Positions 53,042-61,912 of a stretch of 64,000 nucleotides of DNA are shown one piece after another (position 1 is the first letter of the stretch; the number at the start of each line of letters is the position of its first letter). The translations under genes and the position numbers were made by a program. The stretch lies in NCBI GenBank assembly GCA_937989875.1, contig CALKBO010000028.1, forward strand, positions 62,001 to 126,000. The letters are read 5' to 3'. Source of the stretch: an uncultured Collinsella sp. (GTDB taxonomy: Bacteria > Actinomycetota > Coriobacteriia > Coriobacteriales > Coriobacteriaceae). Under the pieces are notes generated by a model. The model saw only the letters and a list, made by a program, of their open reading frames with translations. It ran no database searches and had not been told where the DNA came from.

Positions 53042-53070
53042 TTGACAGTTGTTGTGGTTCAACGTACGAT
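53042..53070 (+). promoter_or_regulatory. Promoter of the rny operon
   Basis: TTGACA (53042-53047), 17-bp spacer, TACGAT (53065-53070). It predicts a 5' untranslated region of about 160 bases. That region contains hairpins CTCATC/GATGAG (53100-53114) and GCGAGCCGT/ACGGTTCGC (53176-53201); the latter is followed by TTTG and could attenuate. Confidence 0.65.
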
Positions 53071-53236
53071 AAACACTGTCATTTGCTTTGTGATATGTGC
53101 TCATCTGTGATGAGTTTGTTTATATGTTTATCTGTATCCGACCCGCATAAGCTGCGCCCATATTACTCAAATGTCGCGAGCCGTTCGTAAGGACGGTTCG
53201 CTTTGTTGTGTAACGAATCCATAAAAAGGAGTGAGC

Positions 53237-54787
53237 ATGCCTATCATTGCAGCGCTCGTTGGCATCGTTTTGGGTGCCATCGCCGCCATTGCCTACATGC
53301 GCACCGCCAAGCAGGGTAGTCTTCACGAGGCCGACGAAAAGATCCAGTCGGCACACGCACAGGCTGAGTCCCTGATCGGTGATGCAAAGCGTCAGGCCGA
53401 GACCCTCAAAAAAGAGGCTCTGCTCGAGGCTAAAGAGGAGATCATCAAGAACAAGCAGGCCGCCGAGGCCGAGGACAAGCAGCGTAAGAGCGAGATTCGT
53501 ACGCTCGAGAACCGCGTGATGCAGCGCGAGGAATCCCTCGATCGCCGCAACGACGCTCTCGACAAGCGCGAGCATCAGCTGTCCAGTCAGGCCGGTCAGG
53601 TCGAGAAGCGCTCCCGTGAGCTCGAGGAGCTCTGCGCAAAGCAGACCTCCGAGCTCGAGCGTATCGCCGACCTTACCCGCGAGGACGCCCACAAGGAACT
53701 CCTCGATAAGGTTCGCGGCGAGGTCACCCACGAGGCCGCCACGATCATTCGCGAGTCCGAGCAGCAGGTTCGCGCCGAGTGCCACAAGACCGCCCAGGAG
53801 ATTCTTTCCCTGGCGATTCAGCGCTGCGCTGCCGACCACACTGCCGAGGTCACCGTTACCTCCGTGCACATTCCCTCTGATGACCTCAAGGGCCGTATCA
53901 TCGGTCGCGAGGGTCGCAACATCCGCACCTTCGAGCAGGTTTCCGGCGTCAACCTCGTGATCGACGACACGCCCGAGACCGTCGTTCTTTCGAGCTTCGA
54001 TCCGGTCCGTCGTGAGACCGCCCGTGTTGCTCTGGAGAACCTCATCGCCGACGGCCGCATTCACCCCGCCCGCATCGAGGAGATGTATCACAAGGCTGCC
54101 GACCTGGTTCAGCAGCGCGTGCGCGAGGCTGGCGAGCAAGCTGCATTCGATACCGGCATTCACGACCTGCACCCCGAGATCGTCAAGACCCTTGGTGCCC
54201 TGCGCTACCGTACCTCGTTTGGTCAGAACGTGCTTCAGCACTCCCTCGAAGTCTCTGACCTGTGCGGCGTGATGGCTTCCGAGCTTGGCCTGGACGTTGT
54301 GACCGCCAAGCGCGCCGGCCTGCTGCACGACCTGGGCAAGGCAATCGACCATGACGTCGAGGGGCCGCATGCCGTCATCGGCGCTGAGCTTGCCCGCCGT
54401 TATGGCGAGAAGCCCGTTATCGTCCACGCTATCGAGGCTCACCATGCCGATGTCGACCCCAACACGGTGCTCGATGTCCTGGTGCAGGCCGCCGATGCTG
54501 TCTCTGCCTCTCGCCCCGGTGCCCGTCGCGAGTCTGCCGAGAACTACATCAAGCGTCTTGAGAAGCTCGAGGAGATCGCCAACTCTCATGACGGCGTCGA
54601 GCGTACCTATGCCATGCAGGCCGGTCGCGAGGTCCACGTCATGGTTCAGCCGGACAAGATCTCCGATGCCCAGTCCACGGTTCTGGCTCACGATATCGCC
54701 CATCAGATCGAGGAAGAGATGGAGTATCCCGGTCAGGTGCGCGTCGTCGTGATTCGCGAGAGCCGCGCTGTCGATATCGCTAAATAA
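53237..54787 (+). CDS. rny: Ribonuclease Y
   Basis: 516 residues. N-terminal membrane anchor ([19 protein letters not shown]), long charged coiled coil (about 25-200), KH domain with [15 protein letters not shown], and HD domain with the metal motif [10 protein letters not shown]. Membrane-bound endoribonuclease that starts mRNA decay. ATG at 53237 with AAGGAG six bases upstream. One base separates it from the GHKL ATPase gene, then spoVS and miaB follow. Confidence 0.96.
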   Translation: MPIIAALVGIVLGAIAAIAYMRTAKQGSLHEADEKIQSAHAQAESLIGDAKRQAETLKKEALLEAKEEIIKNKQAAEAEDKQRKSEIRTLENRVMQREESLDRRNDALDKREHQLSSQAGQVEKRSRELEELCAKQTSELERIADLTREDAHKELLDKVRGEVTHEAATIIRESEQQVRAECHKTAQEILSLAIQRCAADHTAEVTVTSVHIPSDDLKGRIIGREGRNIRTFEQVSGVNLVIDDTPETVVLSSFDPVRRETARVALENLIADGRIHPARIEEMYHKAADLVQQRVREAGEQAAFDTGIHDLHPEIVKTLGALRYRTSFGQNVLQHSLEVSDLCGVMASELGLDVVTAKRAGLLHDLGKAIDHDVEGPHAVIGAELARRYGEKPVIVHAIEAHHADVDPNTVLDVLVQAADAVSASRPGARRESAENYIKRLEKLEEIANSHDGVERTYAMQAGREVHVMVQPDKISDAQSTVLAHDIAHQIEEEMEYPGQVRVVVIRESRAVDIAK

Positions 54788-54788
54788 T

Positions 54789-55874
54789 ATGAGCGACGCG
54801 AACGAGCTCATCTCATTTATCGCGTCGATGTCGGGGGAGGGCAACCTTCGCGTCGAGGAGAACCTTGGCGAGGGGTATGTCCGCCTCCGCGTTTCGGAGG
54901 CCGAGCGGCGCCAGGCAAAGCACGACATTCAGCATGTCGAGGATATCGTCATCGAAATGCTCCGTAATGCTCGCGATGCCGGCGCCGACAAGGTCTATCT
55001 CGCCACGACCAAGGAAGATGGCGTCCGCACGCTTGTCTTTCTGGATAACGGCTCGGGTGTTCCGCAGGATATGCAAGAGCGAATCTTCGATGCTCGCGTT
55101 ACCTCAAAGCTCGAGAGCATGAAGATGGACCGTTGGGGCGTTCACGGTCGTGGCATGGCATTGTTTTCGATCAAGCAGAACACCGACGAGGCCCGCGTGG
55201 TCACGTCTGGTGTCGATCTTGGCTCAGCCTTTAAGGTGAGCGTTGCGGCCGACCGCCTCAGCGAGCGTGCCGATCAGTCCAGCTGGCCCCAGGCCGTCAA
55301 GGATGAGGACGGACGTTATGTCTGTGCTCGCGGTCCGCATAATATTATTCGCGCTGCCTGTGAGTTTGCGCTCGAGGAGTTGCGTGGTTGCGATGTCTAT
55401 CTTGGTTCTCCGTCTGAGATTGCCGCGACCCTTTATGCTCAGGCGTCAAGTCGGCTCGATACGTCTCGTCTCCTGTTTATTGATGATGAGAGCGAGCTTC
55501 CGGTTGTCGATCGTTTAGGCCTTGCCTCTGATGCCGAGGACTTTATTCGTATCTGCTCGGGTTTGGGTCTTGAGATGTCCGAGCGCACGGCACATCGCAT
55601 TTTGGCAGGGCAGATTAAGCCCGTTCGCGGTGTGACCGCGCGTTTGCTGCGCGAGCGTGATTCTTCCTCGCATGCGCCGGCTCCTGTCGATCTTGCGAAA
55701 GATCGTCGCGGGCTACGTATTGCCAAGGATGACATGGCACAGTTTTCGCGTGCTGTGGAGCGCGACTTTAATGACCTTGCCGCCCGGTACTATCTCAACC
55801 TTTGCGGCGACCCAAAGATTCGCGTTTCGCGTGATCGAATCACCGTGACCTTCGATCTTGCCAAAGAGGAATAG
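54789..55874 (+). CDS. GHKL-superfamily ATPase of unknown function, between rny and spoVS
   Basis: 361 residues. The Bergerat ATP-binding fold is clear: N box EDIVIEMLRNARDAGAD (Glu56, Asn60), G1 DNGSGV (Asp86) and G2 GVHGRGMALFSIKQN (117-131). No histidine-kinase dimerisation domain, Hsp90 or complete MutL architecture is recognisable in the C-terminal 200 residues. The arrangement of boxes is closest in feel to MutL/Hsp90-type rather than sensor kinases, but I cannot assign a family. It begins one base after rny without a good Shine-Dalgarno, so it is translationally coupled and likely works with RNase Y and/or SpoVS. Confidence 0.75.
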   Translation: MSDANELISFIASMSGEGNLRVEENLGEGYVRLRVSEAERRQAKHDIQHVEDIVIEMLRNARDAGADKVYLATTKEDGVRTLVFLDNGSGVPQDMQERIFDARVTSKLESMKMDRWGVHGRGMALFSIKQNTDEARVVTSGVDLGSAFKVSVAADRLSERADQSSWPQAVKDEDGRYVCARGPHNIIRAACEFALEELRGCDVYLGSPSEIAATLYAQASSRLDTSRLLFIDDESELPVVDRLGLASDAEDFIRICSGLGLEMSERTAHRILAGQIKPVRGVTARLLRERDSSSHAPAPVDLAKDRRGLRIAKDDMAQFSRAVERDFNDLAARYYLNLCGDPKIRVSRDRITVTFDLAKEE

Positions 55875-55948
55875 TGCCTTTACCGAGTCCACTCGGTACG
55901 ATAAAGTTATTGCAGTTAAAACGTACTTTTAAACGCAGGAGTTTCTTC

Positions 55949-56266
55949 ATGGATTGCCTGAAGGTATCAAGCAAATCATCGCCCGCGTCCGTTGCCGGCG
56001 CCATCGCCGGCATGGTCAAGGATGGTGTACCCGTCAACATCCAGTGTGTCGGCGCCGGTGCGGTCAACCAGGCCATAAAGGCCGTGGCTATTGCGCGCGG
56101 TTTTTTGATTCCAACCGGATTTGATATTTCCTGCGCGCCCGTGTTCTCTGACATCCTTATTAACGGGGAGTCGCGCACGGCCATCCGTCTTTCTATTTAC
56201 GTTCACCAGATCAATCGAGCTGCTATGGATAACGTCGTCATGGATGATGTTAAGCCTGTGGCATAG
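55949..56266 (+). CDS. spoVS: Stage V sporulation protein S homologue (SpoVS, Alba-like)
   Basis: 105 residues. MDCLKVSSKSSPASVAGAIA and NIQCVGAGAVNQAIKAVAIA are SpoVS hallmarks. The protein has an Alba-like fold expected to bind nucleic acid. In Bacillus it lies after rny and affects sporulation, but it also occurs in non-sporulating lineages such as this one probably is. ATG at 55949 with GCAGGAG upstream. A hairpin TACCGAG/CTCGGTA (55881-55898) precedes it in the 74-base gap. A C-terminal extension of about 15 residues (NRAAMDNVVMDDVKPVA) is longer than in Bacillus. Confidence 0.92.
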   Translation: MDCLKVSSKSSPASVAGAIAGMVKDGVPVNIQCVGAGAVNQAIKAVAIARGFLIPTGFDISCAPVFSDILINGESRTAIRLSIYVHQINRAAMDNVVMDDVKPVA

Positions 56267-56311
56267 CTTCTGCTTGCCTCGTTTCGCTCCCCATCGTTAG
56301 GACTTATGCAC

Positions 56312-57682
56312 ATGGACCAGCGTTCCGTACGCGATATTCTTGCCGGTAAAACCTACTTTATCCGCACCTTTGGCTGTCAGATGAATCAGCACGACTCCGA
56401 GCGTGTGAGCGGTCTGCTTGATTCGTATGGCTGCCTCATGGCGCTCGATCCCGAGCATGCCGATATCGTTGTCTTCATGACATGCTGTGTGCGTGAGGCC
56501 GCCGACACTCGCCTGTACGGTCAGTGCAATTCCTGCAAAAGCCTGCCGCCTTCGCCTTCGGGCAAGCGTGTGGTTGCCGTGGGCGGCTGCATCGCGCAGC
56601 GTGATGGCGAGGGCCTGCTCACCAACGTCGATAACGTCAATGTCATTTTCGGCACGCATTCCATCGCACATGTGGCCGAGCTCATTGCCGAGGCGTTCCT
56701 TGACGGCAAGCGTCATATCCGCACCAATGAGCATGAGGATACGGATGCCATGAGCATGCCGTGGCATCGCGAGACCCAGTATCACGCTTGGGTGCCCATC
56801 ATGACGGGCTGCAATAATTTCTGTACCTATTGCATCGTTCCGTACGTGCGCGGTCGCGAAAAGAGCCGCCCCTTCGAGGAGATTGTCGACGAGGTGACTG
56901 GTTTGGTGCGCCAGGGCGTGCGTGAGATTACGCTGCTGGGCCAAAACGTTAACTCATATGGTCGCGATCTGTTTGGTAAGCCGCGTTTTGCCGATCTGCT
57001 GCGTGCCGTGGGCGATACGGGTGTGGAGCGCATCTTCTTTACGTCTTCGCATCCCAAGGATCTGCTGCCCGAGACCATCGACGCCATGGCCGAAACGCCT
57101 GCCGTTATGCCGCAGCTGCACTTGGCCGTCCAGTCAGGTTCGACGCGGATCCTCAAAGAGATGAATCGCCGTTATACACGCGAGGACTATTTGGGCTTGG
57201 TCGATCGCATTCGCAACCGTATGCCCGATATCGCGCTCTCGACCGACATTATCGTTGGCTTCCCGGGCGAGACTGAAGAAGACTTTGAGCAGACGCTTTC
57301 ACTTGCCGAGACGGTCCGCTATGCCCAGGCCTATACCTTCATCTATTCCAAGCGCGCCGGTACCCCGGCCGCAGAGATTGACGATCCTACGCCGCATGAG
57401 GTTATTCTCGAGCGTTTCAGCCGCCTGGTTAAGGTTATCGAGACCACGGCACATGAGTATAACCAGGGTGAGCTTCATACTGTGGTGCCGGCGCTCATTG
57501 AGGGCACGAGCAAGAAGAACGATGCGGTCCTGCTGGGCAAGAGTCCCAAGAATCAGACCGTGCATGCGCCTATCCCCGAGGGTTACAGCATCGATCAGCT
57601 TGTTGGCAAGATCGTTGATGTTGACGTTGACGTTGCCAAGACCTGGTATTTGTCCGGCTCCGTTGTGGGCGAGCCGCGCTAA
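56312..57682 (+). CDS. miaB: tRNA-2-methylthio-N6-dimethylallyladenosine synthase MiaB
   Basis: 456 residues. UPF0004 Cys in RTFGCQMNQHDSER, MTCCVREAAD and GGCIAQRD; radical SAM Cys in CNNFCTYCIVPYVRG; TRAM domain at the C terminus. It thiomethylates i6A37 made by MiaA, encoded next with a one-base overlap. The ATG at 56312 is nine bases after AGGA; ATG 56306 would add two residues but sits too close to it. Belongs to the rny-spoVS-miaB-miaA run. Confidence 0.95.
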   Translation: MDQRSVRDILAGKTYFIRTFGCQMNQHDSERVSGLLDSYGCLMALDPEHADIVVFMTCCVREAADTRLYGQCNSCKSLPPSPSGKRVVAVGGCIAQRDGEGLLTNVDNVNVIFGTHSIAHVAELIAEAFLDGKRHIRTNEHEDTDAMSMPWHRETQYHAWVPIMTGCNNFCTYCIVPYVRGREKSRPFEEIVDEVTGLVRQGVREITLLGQNVNSYGRDLFGKPRFADLLRAVGDTGVERIFFTSSHPKDLLPETIDAMAETPAVMPQLHLAVQSGSTRILKEMNRRYTREDYLGLVDRIRNRMPDIALSTDIIVGFPGETEEDFEQTLSLAETVRYAQAYTFIYSKRAGTPAAEIDDPTPHEVILERFSRLVKVIETTAHEYNQGELHTVVPALIEGTSKKNDAVLLGKSPKNQTVHAPIPEGYSIDQLVGKIVDVDVDVAKTWYLSGSVVGEPR

Positions 57683-58620
57683 TGGTTTCTTCCGGGGCAG
57701 GTCTTTCCGCCGTTGCGATCGTCGGTCCGACGGCGGTTGGTAAGAGTGATGTTGCCGACCGTTTGGCCGCTCGTCTTTCGTCCGAAGTGCTGTCGTGCGA
57801 TGCGATGCAAATCTATCGCGGCATGGACATCGGTACCGCAAAGATGGCGCCCAATGAGTGTACGGCGCCGCTGCGTCTCGTCGACATTGTAGAGCCGGGT
57901 GTGGCATATTCTGCTGCGCTTTATCAGGCTGACGCTCGCGCGCATGTTGAACGTCTCCTTGGTTCGGGTCGCCTGCCGGTTTTTTGCGGAGGTACGGGGC
58001 TGTATCTCAAGGCTGCTCTCGATGAGATGGACTTTCCCTCGGGTGAACTTGAGGACGATCGCCGTGCGGGCTATCAGGAGCTTGCCGAGCGTATTGGCGA
58101 GGAAGAACTGCATGCCCTGCTTGCCGAGCGCGACCCAGAATCGGCTGCTGTTATTCATCCCCATAACGTGCGCCGTGTGATTCGTGCGCTCGAGATGCAT
58201 GATGATGGTATCTCCTATGCACAGCAAAAAAGTCAGTTTAGTGTTCCGCGCGAGCATTATCATGCTCTATGGTTTGGTCTGACGCGTAATCGCGAGGTGC
58301 TCTACGAGCGCATTAACCTGCGCGTCGATCTGATGTTTGAACAGGGTCTTGTTGATGAGGTTCGCGGTCTTATGGACCAGGGGCTGGGAGATGCCCTGAC
58401 GTCGATGCAGGCAATTGGCTATAAAGAGATCATTGATGCTTTCAATGGCGTGATTTCTATGGATGAGGCTCGCGAACTCATCAAGATGCGTTCGCGTCGC
58501 TATGCCAAACGTCAGCTTTCGTGGTTTAAGCGCGATGACCGTATCGTGTGGTTTGATATGGACGAGTTTACGATCGATGAGGTCATTGAGGACATCCTGC
58601 ATCGTATTGAGGCTGCCTAA
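57682..58620 (+). CDS. miaA: tRNA dimethylallyltransferase MiaA
   Basis: 312 residues. P-loop GPTAVGKS near the N terminus, DAMQIYRGMDIGTAK, and GGTGLYLKAAL are conserved. It prenylates A37 with dimethylallyl diphosphate, linking tRNA modification to the MEP pathway. ATG overlaps the miaB stop (TAATG), and its own stop overlaps hflX the same way. Confidence 0.95.
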   Translation: MVSSGAGLSAVAIVGPTAVGKSDVADRLAARLSSEVLSCDAMQIYRGMDIGTAKMAPNECTAPLRLVDIVEPGVAYSAALYQADARAHVERLLGSGRLPVFCGGTGLYLKAALDEMDFPSGELEDDRRAGYQELAERIGEEELHALLAERDPESAAVIHPHNVRRVIRALEMHDDGISYAQQKSQFSVPREHYHALWFGLTRNREVLYERINLRVDLMFEQGLVDEVRGLMDQGLGDALTSMQAIGYKEIIDAFNGVISMDEARELIKMRSRRYAKRQLSWFKRDDRIVWFDMDEFTIDEVIEDILHRIEAA

Positions 58621-59909
58621 TGGCCCGTTTCCCCCTTGTTCCCACGGCACCCGAGCCCGAGCGTGCCATATTAGTTGGTGTTGAGTGGCGCGACAATGCA
58701 TGGCCGCTCGATCGTTCGCTTGACGAGCTTGAGCGTCTGGCCCATACGGCTGGCGCCCAGTGCGTGGCGCGTTTGTCACAGCGTCTGGTTAAGCCGTATC
58801 CAAAATCGTTTATCGGTTCCGGTAAGGTTGAAGAGCTGTGCGGCCTGGTGCATCGCATGGATGCCGATGTCGTTATCTTTGACGACGACCTGACGCCCTC
58901 ACAGCAATCCTATTTGGAGAAAGCCGTGGGCGAGCCGGTAAAGATTATCGATCGTACAGCACTGATCTTGGATATCTTTGGTCTGCATGCTCAGACGCGT
59001 GAGGGACGCCTACAGGTACAGCTGGCGCAGCTTCAATATCTTTTGCCTCGTCTGCGTGGCATGTGGAGCCATCTTGCCAAGGAGCAGACGCGCGGCGGCA
59101 TCGGTTCGCGCTTTGGCCAGGGTGAAAGCCAGCTCGAGGTTGACCGTCGCTTGATTCGCAATAAGATTGCCGCGCTTCGTCGTGAGCTCAAGCAGGTTGA
59201 GCAGCGTCGCGATGTCCAGTCCAAGAGCCGCATTGAGTCACCGGCGTTTCGCGTCGCGTTAGCCGGTTATACCAATGCCGGTAAATCGACGTTGCTCAAT
59301 CGCCTGACCGGCTCTACGGTACTTTCGCAGGACAAGCTGTTTGCTACGCTCGACCCGACGACGCGTTCGTATCGCCTGCCCGGCGGTCGCGGCATGACGA
59401 TTACCGATACCGTTGGCTTTATTCAAAAGCTACCGCATGGTCTTGTTGATGCCTTTAAATCGACGCTGTCCGAGGTGTTGGGTGCCGATCTGATCCTTAA
59501 AGTTGTGGATGCCTCTGACGAGGACTACGAGCGCCAGCTCGAGGCAGTCGATCGCGTTCTTGACGAGATCGGTGCCGGCGAGCGTTTGACGCTTACGGTG
59601 TTCAATAAAATCGATCTTCTCGATAGCGTTGATCGATTGAGTTTCCGTCGTCGCTATCCCGAGGCCGTGCTGTTCTCGGCCCAGACGGGCGAGGGGCTCG
59701 ACGATCTCGTCGACCGTATTGCTCGTGAGGCGGCTGCCACCGATGTGTTGCTCTCCGCTGATATCCCGTATCGCGAGGGCGCCCTCATCACGCTGGTGCA
59801 TGAACAGGGAACCCTTTTGCACGAGGAATATCTTGAGGGCGGCGTTCGTATTGTTGCGAAGCTGCCGGCCCGTATCGCGCCACGGCTCGAGCGTTATCGC
59901 ACCGAGTAG
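58620..59909 (+). CDS. hflX: GTPase HflX
   Basis: 429 residues. N-terminal HflX domain and coiled coil (to about 195), then the G domain with GYTNAGKSTLLNRLTG, DTVGFIQKLPHGLVDAFKST and NKIDLL. HflX splits stalled or stressed ribosomes. It ends convergently with the acyltransferase gene on the other strand, overlapping by 16 bases; I saw no terminator there. Confidence 0.95.
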   Translation: MARFPLVPTAPEPERAILVGVEWRDNAWPLDRSLDELERLAHTAGAQCVARLSQRLVKPYPKSFIGSGKVEELCGLVHRMDADVVIFDDDLTPSQQSYLEKAVGEPVKIIDRTALILDIFGLHAQTREGRLQVQLAQLQYLLPRLRGMWSHLAKEQTRGGIGSRFGQGESQLEVDRRLIRNKIAALRRELKQVEQRRDVQSKSRIESPAFRVALAGYTNAGKSTLLNRLTGSTVLSQDKLFATLDPTTRSYRLPGGRGMTITDTVGFIQKLPHGLVDAFKSTLSEVLGADLILKVVDASDEDYERQLEAVDRVLDEIGAGERLTLTVFNKIDLLDSVDRLSFRRRYPEAVLFSAQTGEGLDDLVDRIAREAAATDVLLSADIPYREGALITLVHEQGTLLHEEYLEGGVRIVAKLPARIAPRLERYRTE

Positions 59910-60598
59910 ACGAGCTCCAAAATGCCCAGAATGATGGGCTGATGCAGCAGATAAAAGGGGAGTGCATGACGTCCAAGGCTGGCGAGCGCCGGGATGGGAT
60001 TGGCGTAGGCCCAGCTTGGGATGGTCTTATCGATTCCCTGCGCTATGTGTGCGGCGAAGTATCCTGCAAGATACATAAAGAAAAACGGGATGATGGGGTA
60101 GTAATCACCTGAAACAAACCCAGGGCTCGGAAATCCCAGCCACGCCAGGTAGGGGACAGGATAGATCGTTTTGGGGATACTCCAGGTGAGGGCGAACAAC
60201 ACAAGGCATAGGGACATGCCCCATCTCGCCGATATCTTCTTAAGGACGGGATCGGTCAACGCCACGATGCCGGTACATGCGGCCATGCAGTAGATGATGC
60301 CAAAATTAACCGAATCGTCTACTGAGACAAGTGTTGTTGCCAACCAGACGACGAGTGCTGCTAAGGCGTATTTGGCGGCACGTTTGATATTGTTGTGCGA
60401 AAGGGTGCACATCCAACCCGCGATAAACAAAAATACCCAGCTGATGCTGGCGCGCCAGATGTCTTGAAAGACAGTCTGGGAAAACCAGGGCATATCCCAG
60501 CCGTACAGGTAGGCGAAATCGTAGCAAGCGTGAAAACTTGCCATTGAAATCATCGTAAACCCGCGGACGGTATCAAAGATAGTGATGCGTTTTTGCAT
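59894..60598 (-). CDS. Membrane acyltransferase, HGSNAT-type (DUF1624-like)
   Basis: 234 residues with about seven membrane helices. RITIFDTVRGFTMISMASFH at the N terminus and LGRHALPFYLLHQPIILGIL at the C terminus match the heparan-alpha-glucosaminide acetyltransferase-like catalytic family, which moves acyl groups across the membrane. The acceptor is unknown. The ATG overlaps the lexA stop by one base (TAATG read on the minus strand), so it must be cotranscribed with lexA and is predicted to be SOS-responsive. Confidence 0.78.
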   Translation of the reverse strand: MQKRITIFDTVRGFTMISMASFHACYDFAYLYGWDMPWFSQTVFQDIWRASISWVFLFIAGWMCTLSHNNIKRAAKYALAALVVWLATTLVSVDDSVNFGIIYCMAACTGIVALTDPVLKKISARWGMSLCLVLFALTWSIPKTIYPVPYLAWLGFPSPGFVSGDYYPIIPFFFMYLAGYFAAHIAQGIDKTIPSWAYANPIPALASLGRHALPFYLLHQPIILGILELVYSVR

Positions 60599-61242
60599 TA
60601 CGAGAATCGGCGCATCAAGCCGACGACTTTGCCCAAGATAACGGGATTCGTTGCATAGATAGGCTCCATGGTGTCATTCTCGGGCTGCAGGCGTACGCGT
60701 CCCTGCTCCTTGTAGAACGTCTTGACGGTCGCTGAACCATCAATCATGGCCACGACAATTTCGCCGTTCATGGCACTCTTTTGTTCACGGACGATGATGT
60801 AATCGCCATTGAAGATGCCGACATTGATCATTGAGCTCCCATGCACCTCAAGGATAAAGGAACCCTGATCGGTGGCGATTTCGGTCGGGATAGTAAAAGT
60901 GTCTTCGATATTCTGCTCGGCCAGAATGGGAATCCCAGCCGCGACGCGACCAACGAGCGGTAGCGAGACCGTTCCGCGAGGTGCGGTGGGCTCGTCAGAT
61001 TTAGAAATTGAGACAGAGGAACCGTCCTCGTTAAAGAGTTCCAGAGCGCGCGGTTTGGTGGCATCGCGCTTGAGTAGCCCGCGCGCCTCCAGGGCAGATA
61101 GATGGGCGTGCACGGTGCTGGGGGAGGAAAGGCCCACGGCAGAAGCCATCTCGCGCACGCTGGGCGGATAACCCTTCTCCTGCTGATATTCCTTGATGAA
61201 GTCGTAAATTTGCTGCTGACGCTTGGTAATTTTGCGAGCCAT
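60598..61242 (-). CDS. lexA: SOS repressor LexA
   Basis: 214 residues. N-terminal winged helix (YPPSVREMASAVGLSSPSTV), autocleavage site Ala102-Gly103 in VGRVAAGIPILAEQ, catalytic Ser137 in GSSMIN and Lys174 in ATVKTFY (S24 peptidase). The ATG at 61242, start of MARKITKRQQ, has AGAGGA upstream; an upstream frame extension runs through the SOS boxes and was rejected. Divergent from the LysM-protein gene with shared LexA boxes, so autoregulated. Confidence 0.96.
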   Translation of the reverse strand: MARKITKRQQQIYDFIKEYQQEKGYPPSVREMASAVGLSSPSTVHAHLSALEARGLLKRDATKPRALELFNEDGSSVSISKSDEPTAPRGTVSLPLVGRVAAGIPILAEQNIEDTFTIPTEIATDQGSFILEVHGSSMINVGIFNGDYIIVREQKSAMNGEIVVAMIDGSATVKTFYKEQGRVRLQPENDTMEPIYATNPVILGKVVGLMRRFS

Positions 61243-61265
61243 CAGGGCGTCCTCTCTACCCATGT

Positions 61266-61335
61266 CAAACAAATGTTCGAATTTTGCTTGACAGGAACAA
61301 CTGTTCGAAGATAATAATAACCGAACATTCGTTCT
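61266..61335. promoter_or_regulatory. Three SOS boxes and promoter between lexA and the LysM gene
   Basis: LexA boxes: CAAACAAATGTTCG (61266-61279), GGAACAACTGTTCG (61294-61307) and CGAACATTCGTTCT (61322-61335), each one mismatch from CGAAC-N4-GTTCG. On the plus strand TTGACA (61288-61293) and GATAAT (61310-61315), 16 bp apart, bracket the middle box, giving an SOS-regulated promoter for the LysM gene. The lexA promoter on the minus strand is less clear. Confidence 0.88.
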
Positions 61336-61405
61336 CGCGCTAGACATTTTTGTCCGCGCAGCTTGATAAAACTGTTCTCAGCAAAACACGCGAAAGGAGA
61401 ACATG

Positions 61406-61855
61406 ATGAACGCAACGAATATGGTCCAGGGAAACCTCGCCCTTAAGCTCGAGACGCCTGCCGCGCCCGCTTTTACTGTTGTCAAGGGTGGACGTTCCGG
61501 TTATCAGCCTTTGCCCGTAAAGTCTGCTCGCACTCAGTATGCTGTTGCCGCGCCGACTCCCGCTGCCCTGAAGGTCTCGACGATTGTTGCCGTCGCCGTT
61601 GCGCTCACGCTCTTTTTTGTTCTCGCTACGTCGGTCTTTAGCGCTCGTCACGCCGCGTATGCCGAGTCCGTTTCCAACGTTACCTACGAGACTATTCGCG
61701 TTCAGCCTGGTGATTCTCTTTGGTCGCTTGCCGAGGAATATCCAATCGAAGGCCTTTCCACGCAAGAGACTTCCGACATGATCCGTAACGTCAATCATCT
61801 GGAGCATGGTTCGCTCGCCGCCGGTGCGCATCTTAAGGTTCCTGCTCGTTCGTAA
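61406..61855 (+). CDS. LysM membrane protein, SOS-linked division suppressor-like (DivS/ChiZ/YneA analogue)
   Basis: 149 residues. Cytoplasmic N terminus of about 50 residues, one membrane helix (about 54-79, STIVAVAVALTLFFVLATSV) and an extracytoplasmic LysM domain (about 94-146, with VQPGDSLWSLAEEY). Position between divergent lexA and nrdR and the SOS promoter match Corynebacterium divS and Mycobacterium chiZ (Rv2719c), which restrain division during DNA damage. Function is inferred from this context. ATG 61406 is six bases from AGGAG; ATG 61403 is only three. Confidence 0.82.
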   Translation: MNATNMVQGNLALKLETPAAPAFTVVKGGRSGYQPLPVKSARTQYAVAAPTPAALKVSTIVAVAVALTLFFVLATSVFSARHAAYAESVSNVTYETIRVQPGDSLWSLAEEYPIEGLSTQETSDMIRNVNHLEHGSLAAGAHLKVPARS

Positions 61856-61868
61856 TCATTATCGCGCT

Positions 61869-61912
61869 GCGCATGGTACCCTTGTTATCGTTTAAGAGGA
61901 GGTACCATGCGC
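61869..61912 (+). promoter_or_regulatory. Hairpin that could sequester the nrdR start codon
   Basis: GCGCATGGTACC (61869-61880) is the perfect inverted repeat of GGTACCATGCGC (61901-61912). The right arm contains the nrdR ATG and the 20-base loop contains most of the Shine-Dalgarno (AGAGGAGG, ending in the stem). Confidence 0.5.
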
